Positions 35,502 through 44,600 of a stretch of DNA of 64,000 nt are shown piece by piece. The first letter of the stretch is position 1. Every line of letters begins with the position of its first letter. The notes under the pieces are model-generated. The model was not told the DNA's origin. It saw nothing but the letters and a program-made list of their open reading frames with translations, and made no database searches. The position numbers were made by a program, and so were the translations under genes. Source of the stretch: Patagioenas fasciata (lineage: Eukaryota > Chordata > Aves > Columbiformes > Columbidae); contig NC_092523.1 of assembly GCF_037038585.1 (NCBI RefSeq), positions 48,377,501-48,441,500 on the forward strand. The letters are read 5' to 3'.

Positions 35502-36564
35502 TCACTCACACAGGCATCTTGTGTGTTGGACTGGGCTCAAGGGAAGGAGTCTGGTGAGAAATAAGGCTCCAGGTGGGTTGAAGCTGAGGCATTTTCTAGT
35601 CTTGGACCAAAAGCTGCAGCCATGTTGCACAGGTGAGCAAGACCCAGCTCAGGTGGAAAAGGGCCTGTCATGAGGTGGAAGAAGTCTGACTGTGCTGGAT
35701 GGGTGAATGACATCTCTGGGCCAGCCTCTCCTCCACCTGGCTGTTTCTCCACAACAGCCCAGCCAGATCCCAGACTGCTCCTTCTGGAACAAGAGCAGCA
35801 GTGGGACAGGTGTGGAGGAAACAAAACAGAGTAATCAAAAGACCAGACTGCTGCCCCCACCCTGTCTTTCTCCAAGCCATGGGAGATTGGACCTAAGTTT
35901 TGCAGGAACCAGAGATCCACAGATGCAAGAGAAGAGCTATTTAGGACTGCATCACCCCCTCCAAGCCACAGAGGTTGCTCTCCCCCTCAGGAACAGGCTC
36001 AGCTGGTGATTCAGCCCGTGTTGGCTCCTCCAGCACTGGTTGGGCTGAGGTTGACTGCAGGCAGCCCTGTGCTACCACTCCTGCCTGCAGCTCAGCTCCT
36101 CACCAAGTGTCACTGATTCAGGTGAGCAGCACCTGTGACACACACTTGTGTCTCTTCTTGCAAGGGCAGGGGGGAAACTGCAGCACAAAGAGAGAATGCT
36201 GCCTTTTCAACCCAAATGAGCTAGGGGCAGAAATAGGGGGAAGGTGTATCTTCGTTTAAGAAAAACAAGACAATAAAATAGGGATGGAAAGAGATGAAGA
36301 CCAGGCACTTGAAACCCAGTATACTATTTTTTTTTCATCCCCCAAGGAGCCTGGACAATGTCAGGGTTTGTGGCTTTTACAACTTTCATGCTTTCAAAAC
36401 ATAAAAAGCAAAAAAAAAAAAAACCAAGATGAGGTAAGAAATTTCTCTACGAAAAACACTTTGAGTCCAGGGTGAATGGCAGTGTCCGGCACTATTGCTT
36501 AATATCACAGGGCTCCACAGTCACCTCCACGGCTAGTACTATCTGCCTGGCCTCAGCCCCTAAG

Positions 36565-36950
36565 CTAACAGCTGGGTGATGTGGTGATGGGGCTGTGCAG
36601 ATACGGGAGGCTGCTGGGGGTGGCATGGACACCGACAGAAACTGGGAAGCTGAAGACAAACGGGGAGGTGGGAGTGGAGGTGGACTTGCCCCGCTCCCGC
36701 AGCGTCCCCGAGGGGCTGACAGCTTCCACTGCACATGAAGTGGCCAACACCTGCGACTCAAACTGCAGCAGCTGCCCCATGAAGCTGAAGTTAGGTGAGA
36801 TGATACTTCGGCGCTGCTTGACAAACTCAAAGGCCTCCTCCAGCTTGACACGCTTCTTCATCATCAGATAAGCCAAGCAGATGGTGGCAGAGCGGGAGAT
36901 ACCAGCCTGGCAGTGGACAAGGACCCGGCCACAACACTCCTTCACTGAGT
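36565..36950 (-). CDS. DUSP4: DUSP4 exon 4: catalytic signature and C-terminus
   Basis: Encodes DSVKECCGRVLVHCQAGISR through SPSC and stop (residues 252-379). It carries the P-loop HCQAGISRSA and SIISPNFSFMGQLLQFE, typical of the MKP family. Acceptor TTTCCTCCAG, with codon 252 split 1/2. Confidence 0.97.
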
Positions 36951-39900
36951 CTGGAGGAAACGGGATGAAATGTCAGACCAATGCCCTTCCAAAAAAGCCC
37001 AACTCTTGCCAAACCTGCAAGTGGTGGCTGAGCTACCTCCCACCGCTGCAACGAATGGCCTGAACTCTTCTGGACCCCAGTTCCCTCTGAACTAAGGTTT
37101 CTGGGTCTTTGAGGCAGGAACCTCCCCCCATGGTGAAACACACATGGACACATCATCTCTGCACAGGCACTCACCAATGTACTCGATTGCCTCCATGAAC
37201 CAGGAGCTGATGTCAGCTTTGTGGTTGTCCTCCACGGGGATACACTTGTACTGGAAGTGCCCCTCGAAGTGGTTGGGGCAGTCTGAGGAGACGTTTAGCA
37301 GGGCCGTGATGCCCAGAGCATCAAGCATGTCCCGCCGGGCAGCGTGGTAGGCACTGCCAAGGTAGAGGAAGGGAAGGATTTCCACAGGACCACCCTGTCA
37401 CAGAGAAAAACAAGATACGGGGGTGACCAGGGGACAGCAGTAGGCAGGACACATATCCAGATGGCTTGGAGGCCCCAATAGGAAGCAGAGGCTTCAACAG
37501 CCTTTCTGAGGTGTTAAACCAAAATCATTCCTCCCTCTCTTCATTCCATTCAGGAACAGGCAGGTGTGGTTAACGGGATTTGGGCTCAACCGGTACCCAG
37601 GGAGCAGAAACACCCTGTGATCAGGAGGACCACCATGCTCTCCCACAACAGGAGAGGGAGCAGGGCTGTGGCTCTGCTGGCCAGAGCTGAGGGAGCACAG
37701 AGACTCCAGCAGGACCAGGTTGCAGTGCTGGAAAGAGCAGTGAAAATAGCTGAGCAGTGGGCTTCTAGACATACCTGGTCATGAAGAGGGGTCCCACAGG
37801 AACCACAGCCAAAATCCAGGGGCTCAGTGCTGGTGGAGGGTGACACATTGCTCAGGGACTTGGTTTTTGCACAGAATTCAGGGAACTCTGAGGAGAAACG
37901 CTCATAACCGCCTGCAAGAAGAGAGGCAAAAAGCGTTATCCCAGGCTCCATTCACAGCACTGCAGAATAGCACATCCAGAGCTGAAGGACAGGTCTTGCT
38001 GTACCCTTCGCCACTAGATGATGCTACAGTGATGGAGTAGTCTCCTGCCCCAGGATGAGCAACTAGGCTCCTGGCAGCAAGAGGGCAACCCTGGAGGCCC
38101 CACCACTCCCTCGGAGCCAGAGCTCCAAGAACTCTGCAATGCTCTTGGCTACCCAAAGTCTCAGGTCCAGGGTTTAGTCCCCTGCAAACCACCACCCAAA
38201 ACCCCAGACCAAGGCCAAGGTTGCTCTCTGAAATGACAGAGAACTTGTTGCCAGCATCCTCTGACTTCATTGGGAAAAGCTGCTCCCAGGCTAAAGGCTG
38301 TTCAGTTCCCAACCTTCCCAGACACGGCAACCTGCCACAAAGCACAGGGAGGTCTCCCACTTTCCCAGCCTGACCCTCTATCCCAGAGCTCCTAAAATAT
38401 CATGCCAGGGAAGCCCTGACACTGGTGACATACCCTGAAACTAGCCCCAAAGCAAAGCCAGAGAGAGGTGTCCACTGGCTCTCAAGGACACAGGTGCCAG
38501 CAGAAAATGGTGGTGAGCACACTGTGAAAGAGCTCCTTTGACCTGCTGCCAAGGGGATAAGCAAACTGACCGCAGAGCTTCTTAACAGCATCCAAAACAA
38601 GACGAAACACCTTTAACTTCCCAGGAGGGGAGAACTGCAGTGTTGGCTTCAAATAAACACCTCTGGTGATATTTCCTTCTTCTCTCATTCAAATCAAATC
38701 AATAACCCTGACATGCTCATAGAGTCTGACCTTGAACCTAAAACCAACACAAATCAGGTATTTTACTATCACCACAGGAATCTAGCTAGACCAAGCCCTG
38801 ACTCCCACGACAGCTCCTGAAGACTACCCCCAACTGCAGGACCTGTAGATTTGGGCTTGCCAGAGAACACACAGCAGGACACATAGTCATCATCCAGCTT
38901 TAGCTCTGAGTCTCCCGAACAAGGCTGGATGTTCAAAAGACCAGTGGGCGCAAGCGTCTCCAGCAAAGCAGCCCAGGAATCCCTAGGCAGCTAGAGACCT
39001 ATATTGCCAGCGTCTCGCTGTTCTTTACGGTTTCCTCCCCTTTCACAAGGAAGGGCTCAAGTACCTTGAAGCAGAAATATGCATATGCATCACTGAATTT
39101 GCATTGTCCCTCCCACATGAGCAGGACAGTTTGCAGAGGCTGGGTTTCTGTGGCCTGACATTCCTTTGCAATCCTACTGGTTCGATTTGGAGGAGCAACC
39201 AAAAACAAGCATCTCTGTTAGACATCTTCAGGAGGTTTGATCCTAAACTCCCTGGATTTACCACATCCCACACCAGTGGCCATCACATCATCCTGAGAAG
39301 GAGAAGCTGTGCGGGGTGACATACAGAAATGGGTAAAGCGACCCTTTCAAACAAAGATGTTTCTCTTTGATGTATCTCATCAGACCTAATGCCCGTTCAG
39401 GCAAGTGCCACATTCAGCAGTTCCATCCAGTGGTGTGCAGCTCCTGGCTTGCATGTGCAGGCCCTGCCCAGCACAGGAACCACGCTGCATGGGCACCCAT
39501 CACCAAGCAACATCCAGCCAGGCTGTTTCACAGGGCATCTGGCAGCAGTCTGATATGCACAAAATAGATCTGGGTCTTCATCGTGACCTGCACCCAACAA
39601 ATCTGCATGTGGATATACACAGCACTGGGTTAGCACAGCTCTTGTGAAATCAGAGCAAGCTCAATCATTTTAGTAGCTCTGTGGCAAGTGAAGAATAGAT
39701 CTCGAGTGTCAAGACGGACTCTCTAAGAGCCTGTTTCTTACAAAGGAAAGATTGGAAACCCCGAACAACTTCTCATGAGAACCACAGGGGTACCAGAAGC
39801 CCTCAACTGATAAGGGCCACCCTTGAAGCACAGCAGTGTTTCCTGCCACATGTGCAGCTCCAGGCACCCTGACAGCTCATGGCTAAGGACCCAAGGGCAT

Positions 39901-41202
39901 GTTCCCAAGCGAGCCCTTGCTGTACAGGGACTCCCACAGCAGTGCATCATATTGCATCCTTGGAACAGCTCCTGCTGTTTTTACTGCTTAGTAAAAGAGA
40001 AGCACCAGCTCCTCCATCTATCAAGCCTCTTAATGGATTTGTTTCTCTGCATACACATCCTCACCCCTGCTGTAAGTAAACCAAAGAATAAATTAACTCT
40101 CAGGCTGTAAACAAAAAAGAAAAAACCCCACAGAGCTCATTCAGGAACCCCAGCTGTGCATTCCCCTCCCCTAAATCATCTCATGGCAATTCTCAGAACC
40201 AGCAGGTTCAGCTGTTCGCAGCATCTCATTTAATACAAGCCGACGCTGAGACCATGGTGGGGGAAAGCCCTGGTCGCTGCTGTAGTCGGGAAGCAGCACA
40301 GAAGCAGCGCAGGGTGTTCTGCCCACTGCAACGGGGCATCTGTGACACCAGGTATTTGGTTTCGCACGAATACCTTATCTGCTCTGTGCGGTTGGGGATG
40401 AACTGAAACAAAGAGAGGGGACCTCCCCGCCCCGCTTTCAATGAGAGCGGCTTGTGCCGCTGGGTTTGCACCTCAGCCCCCGGGGTCTCCGTGCCAGTCC
40501 AGCCCCCGCCGGGTCCCACGCGGAGGCCCAGACCCGCCCCACCGCTCGCTCCGCTGGTGCCTCCGACCGCGTTTCTCCCGGCGCCCCCCGCCCGCTGTCC
40601 CAGAACCCTCCTCCGGGACCACAGCCGCACCGCCTCGCTGGGGGCGTCCCCCAAGCGCAGCACCCACAACACCCCCTACCCGCCTCCCAACTTCAAGAGC
40701 AGGAGCGGCAGGCCCGGCGCGGGGCGAGGCCGGGCCCCGCTCCCCGGGCTCGGGGCCGCCCGCCGCCGGGTCCCACCCCCGCCCGGGTCCCCCCCCACCC
40801 CGTACCTGCCAGGAGGCGGATGTCCGCGCGCGCCGTGTCGCGGCGGAGCGCGCGCACCACGAGCGCCACGGTGCTGTCCTCGCGCAGGGCCTCGGCGCGG
40901 GGGCTGCGCTCGTCGTACACCACCACGGCGGCGTACAGCCCGGCCCGCAGCCGCGCCCGCACCTCGCCCTCGGCCGGCAGGATCTGCTCCAGGCTCACCG
41001 CCCCCTTGGCCCGCCGCCGCACGATCGTGTTGCAGCGCACGTTGAGCGCCCCGCGGATGTGGCCGGCGCTGTGCGCCAGGAAGGGCCGGCAGTCCAGCAC
41101 CAGGCAGCGCCCGGGGCCGCCGGCCGGGGCGGCCTCGTCGCGGCACACCAGGCGCCGCAGCGCGCTGCCCTCCATCTCCCGCAGCCCCTCGGTGGCCACC
41201 AT
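36565..41202 (-). CDS. DUSP4: dual-specificity phosphatase 4 (MAP kinase phosphatase-2)
   Basis: Nuclear phosphatase that removes phosphate from both Thr and Tyr of the activation loop of ERK, JNK and p38; the gene is normally induced by MAPK signalling. Joined exons (minus strand): 41202-40806, 37911-37775, 37394-37175, 36950-36565, giving 379 residues. N-terminal rhodanese-like/CH2 half (about 30-150) with the kinase-interaction motif VRRRAKG (61-67). C-terminal phosphatase domain (about 180-320): general acid Asp234 in VEDNH and signature HCQAGISR with nucleophile Cys265 and Arg271. The C-terminus is PITTSPSC. Human DUSP4 has 394 residues; the 15 missing here are in the Gly/Ser-rich N-terminal loop near residue 25-30. 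All exon phases join. The start ATG has a good Kozak context (GCCATGG). DUSP1 and DUSP5 are excluded by sequence; DUSP4 is certain. Confidence 0.97.
36951..37174 (-). other. DUSP4: DUSP4 intron 3, 224 bp
   Basis: Short intron with donor GTGAGT and acceptor CTCCAG on the minus strand. Confidence 0.9.
37175..37394 (-). CDS. DUSP4: DUSP4 exon 3: first part of phosphatase domain
   Basis: Encodes GGPVEILPFLYLGSAYHAAR through MEAIEYI (residues 179-251 plus one base). It includes the general-acid loop VEDNHKADISSWF. Acceptor GTGACAG, donor TTG|GTGAGT. Confidence 0.97.
37395..37774 (-). other. DUSP4: DUSP4 intron 2, 380 bp
   Basis: Donor GTATGT, acceptor TGACAG. Nothing else recognised. Confidence 0.88.
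37775..37911 (-). CDS. DUSP4: DUSP4 exon 2: interdomain linker
   Basis: Encodes GGYERFSSEFPEFCAKTKSL through CGTPLHDQ (residues 133-178). It ends the rhodanese-like half (GGYERF) and holds the Ser/Thr-rich linker with PLDFGCGSCGTPLHDQ, a MKP-1/2 family block. Acceptor CTTCTTGCAG, donor CAG|GTATGT. Confidence 0.96.
37912..40805 (-). other. DUSP4: DUSP4 intron 1, 2.9 kb
   Basis: Its 5' end (about 40430-40805) is part of the CpG island and extremely C-rich on the plus strand. The rest is ordinary. Long overlapping frames at 40441-41725 on both strands are products of GC-rich composition, not genes. Confidence 0.85.
40806..41202 (-). CDS. DUSP4: DUSP4 exon 1: rhodanese-like domain and docking site
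   Basis: Encodes MVATEGLREMEGSALRRLVC through DIRLLAG (residues 1-132 plus one base). It has LDCRPFLAHSAGHIRGALNV, a rhodanese-type core, and IVRRRAKGAVSLEQILP, the basic MAPK-docking/nuclear-localisation motif. Very high GC, particularly at third codon positions. Donor GCAG|GTACGG. Confidence 0.96.
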
Positions 41203-41329
41203 GGCGGGCGGAGGCGGCAGGACCCTGCGACCGGTGCCCGCTGCCGCTCACACACCCCCGCGCGCGCGGCGCAGCCTTTACTACCCGCCGGCGGCCGGCG
41301 CGCGCCCCCGCCCCTTCGCCCCGCCCCGC

Positions 41330-41458
41330 CCATTCATCCCGCGCCGGGGCCGCATGAATGGACGGGAGGCGGGAGCCCGCGACGTCACCGCCTCCATTCA
41401 CAAGAAAAAAATCCGGGCTCTCCGCCAGCCGGCCATGTTCTCCTGGGTTTGTGAATGG
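41330..41458. promoter_or_regulatory. DUSP4: four CCATTCA motifs in two inverted pairs upstream of DUSP4
   Basis: CCATTCAT (41330-41337) faces ATGAATGG (41354-41361), and CCATTCACAA (41394-41403) faces TTGTGAATGG (41449-41458). Each pair is a perfect inverted repeat of 8 and 10 bp. They stand out as AT-containing islands in GC-rich promoter DNA. No binding factor is identified. Confidence 0.5.
41380..41387 (-). promoter_or_regulatory. DUSP4: CRE-like site in DUSP4 promoter
   Basis: Minus strand reads TGACGTCG, one mismatch from the cAMP response element TGACGTCA, about 180 bp above the start codon. CREB/ATF regulation of immediate-early DUSP genes is known. Use of this site is inferred. Confidence 0.45.
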
Positions 41459-41556
41459 GGGAGAGGGGCGGGCGGGCGGCGCCGTGCCTTTGTCACCGCG
41501 GAGCACGGGGCAGCTCTGCCCGTGCGCCGTGTCACCCCGCCAGGACCCCCTCCGGG

Positions 41557-41674
41557 TCACACGCGCTGCGGGGCACACGTGCGTGCACACGCACCGCTGG
41601 GCACACACACACGCGCCACCCTGCAGGGCGCACAGATGTACACACGCACGCGGTGGAGCACACACACACAGTCC
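41557..41674. repeat. CACA/CGCA-rich imperfect alternating purine-pyrimidine tract
   Basis: Irregular runs of CACACA, CACGCA and GTGCGTGC units about 350-470 bp above the DUSP4 start codon. Confidence 0.8.
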
Positions 41675-44600
41675 CCCCGGCACACCCTGACAGAAAATGA
41701 CAGCTTATTAGCTGCAGAGCCTTAAAAACACCACAGCACCCTGTCTGAGAAGCAACCCCGTGGAAGGCTCTCCAATCCAATTCTTCACATGGAGGAACAC
41801 CATTTTTGGCTAAACGCCAGAGAAGCAAATTCACAGGTCTGAAGACACCCCAAGAGGGTCTTTCCCATAACCAACACATAAATGTCAAGCACTCATTTCA
41901 TCCAGAAGTCTGCTTCTGGGCTACTCTCAAACTAAAGCAAAGACACAAACCCCAACACCAGCAACAATGCTCAAGGTGTTTCTGGCAAACAGACCTTCAG
42001 ACCCACGTGAGTGTGCTGCAGAGGCCCGAAGGCACTCAGCTACTTTGATGTAGACACAGATATAGTGTGAGGTTAATGGCCCAGAGGTTATCCAAGACCA
42101 TCTGCCCCAGTCATTTCTTTCCACAGAGGGCAGCACTTGGACAGGCAGCTTGACTTCCCCTCCCTGCATGCCCAGTAGCTGTTTATTTGGGCAAGGCAGG
42201 GTAAGACTTTGCTCTGTGTGCCTACCTGGGAGGAATCCAGCCTACCACTCACGTTTGAGGCCTACAGCCAGTGACACTCCTGCCTCCTGTTCCTGCCTCT
42301 CCCCCACACTCTGCTTTCTGCCTGCTGCCAGATTTTCCCCTTCATCTGTGTCAGCTTGATTCTTGCACCCCTGGCTGTTGTGTGCTGCACCAATCCTTTA
42401 CCAGCCAAACCGACTCAGATGAGCTATGGGGGAAACATAACTACCGTTTGTGTAATACACCCCACTCCGTGGTTTTGAGGCTGTTGCCTAATACAACAGG
42501 GGTAGAAGGCTATTTTTTTCTCATTCCAACCTGTATCAGACACACACAAAAAAAATGATGAAACTCTTTCTACTGAAGTAAAGCAGACTCTGACTGGCCA
42601 GTGACATGCCTTCTTCCTTTAGAGAATGCTGTCAGAGATCAAAAATCTCAATCTGAGAGTCTGATTTCAAACTAATTAAAAATTATCCTCCTCCTGGAAA
42701 ATAAACTGCACCCAGACAGGCTGCTGGAACTGCCATTGCACACACACACCAGCCATTCTCATGGCTGTGCTTCTGGCTGGTCATGTCTGGAGCTGATACC
42801 ATGGTGGGGATGGCAGTGAAGAAACGGAACCCAAAGGTCAGAGTGCCCAAATCAGACCAAGTCAGGATACCGTACTGGAGGAAACCAGGGATCTCCCTCA
42901 CTGCACTTAGCTCAAAAGGAAATCCAGTTAATTTTGTCTGTGGAGCTGTTACATTGGGGCAACCAAGAGGTGACAGAAAAGCTTGCAAGGCAGAAGCCAC
43001 AAGGCAAAGAAGCAGCACAGTTACCTGGGGTGGGGAGGGGCAGGGGAGATAGAAAGGATTGGGGAAAGGGGGAGGGATGGGAGAAAGCCATACAGCTTCA
43101 TATCCTGATGTTGCAAACCTAGTGAAGCATGAAAGTGAATATTCCTGTCAAACAGCATCCATATGGCACAAACTGAAATATACCCTCCTGGAAAAGAGAG
43201 AATCAAAATAAAAGAGAGAGCAAAATACATTAATTTCCTTCATAACAGAGTCAAAGAATCATCTTTTTTAGGGCTGTGGCCAGAAGAGGCAAATGTGGAA
43301 GGAGGCTGGAGGGAAATGAATTGTCAAAAAAGGTGCATATTTGGATGATTAAATGTCAATATGTACCTTGAATTAAGGAAAAGGAATTTACACTTCATCT
43401 CACTATGGCAGTGAAAACCAAATTAGAGCAAAGCTGTAAATTTGCCAATAGATATCAATTTGTTTGGCTATCTAAATGCTTTTCCTGTCTGGGGAAATGC
43501 TGAGGCATGAGTCCCTCTGGGTGGGCAATGGCTGCTGTGGGCAGCCGGTTAAGCTGCTGAGCTCTGTGGCCTCCTCCAAGCTTTCCCAGCCCTGCTCCTC
43601 CCAGCTCCTGTCCCCAGTGCATATACATGGGATCCTGGCATGCTGTATCACACTGCAGGTCACAGCTACTCGGCAGACGTGCCTGCCTCCATGCCACTGG
43701 GGTTGGAACACAGGCTAGGATTTTGTTATGCTAGGGTTTTCCCAAGAGCTTGATTCCTGCTGTCCTCCCGGTCAGCTGGCTGTGTGGCTGCAGATGGACA
43801 AAGTGCAGAGCTGTAGCTCTCGGCACGGGGCAGAGGTTGCAGTGTAAGGATGCTGCCACCTTCCCCCAGCAGCTCCCAGCCCAAGGACGAAGTTATTTAC
43901 CCTGGCATGTGCAGGAAGCCTTTGGCAGAAATGAAAGGCAGAATCCAGGTCTTAAAAACTTGCAAGGCTGTGCTTACCCACAAAACTCAGCCTTCCCAGA
44001 GTGCCACGGGGTCATTGTTCCCTCCCATCTTCATGCCAGAACCTTATGCTTCTCCTTTCCATGCTGAGGAAAGCATCCTCCTCTCTGCAAAGGGCAGTGC
44101 AGCAGTGAAAGAGTTAACAGATTCAGGTTAATAAATTCAGGCTCTCTTTTCCTCTAGGGCATATTTGCATATTAATGGTGGGGAAATGTAACAAACCTGT
44201 CTAGGGATGCTAAAGGAAAAATTATGCAAGGTTGGCTGAGAAGGTGGAGGAAGGGAGAATGCTAATTTCCAGTGCTTTCTAACCCCTCAGCTGCAAAAGC
44301 ACGTGAACAACCTGAGCTCCAGAGCAGCACCTTGCCAAGCACAGGACAGCTTGAGAGCGAAGGGGGTACCTGAGTGCAGGTAGCAATTTGGACCCACCTA
44401 TATCCCTCCTGCACTGGCTTCTCATGACAAAGCTTCACATTGCCCCAGACATGGTTTTATTTTGAACTCAAGGCCACAGCAGCAGATTTCAGCAATCATC
44501 TCAAATCGTCACCCTGCCCTTCAAGGCATCCAGATAAAATGCAGCTCTTGGTGGGCTGTCACCAGAGCAGCTCATCCAGGACTTGTTTTCAGCAGAGGAT

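Larger units (their letters stand above)
35387..36564 (-). other. DUSP4: DUSP4 3' untranslated region (inferred)
   Basis: From the DUSP4 stop codon to two minus-strand AATAAA hexamers (complement of TTTATT at 35387-35392 and 35393-35398). No credible coding frame. If the transcript ends there it runs past the TNKS distal poly(A) signals, so the two 3'UTRs would overlap by tens of bases. Earlier or later ends are possible. Confidence 0.5.
40430..41560. promoter_or_regulatory. DUSP4: CpG island over DUSP4 promoter and exon 1
   Basis: About 1.1 kb of very GC-rich, CpG-dense sequence covering the start of intron 1, exon 1 and the upstream flank. GC-box-like CCCCGCCCCGCCC occurs near 41317-41330. 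No convincing TATA box was found. This is a typical CpG-island promoter arrangement, with the start site probably within a few hundred bases above 41,202. Confidence 0.85.

Noticed and set aside
41271..41283. TATA-like GTAGTAAAG on the minus strand above DUSP4
   Set aside because: Poor match to TATA, and it would leave a 5'UTR of only about 40 bases, shorter than expected for DUSP4. A CpG-island promoter fits better.
40441..41725. Long open frames (up to 423 codons) on the plus strand opposite DUSP4 exon 1, and 335 codons in another minus-strand frame
   Set aside because: They arise from GC-rich, stop-poor sequence in the CpG island. Residue composition is Pro/Arg/Ala/Gly-biased with no domain, and the real DUSP4 frame on the minus strand explains the region.
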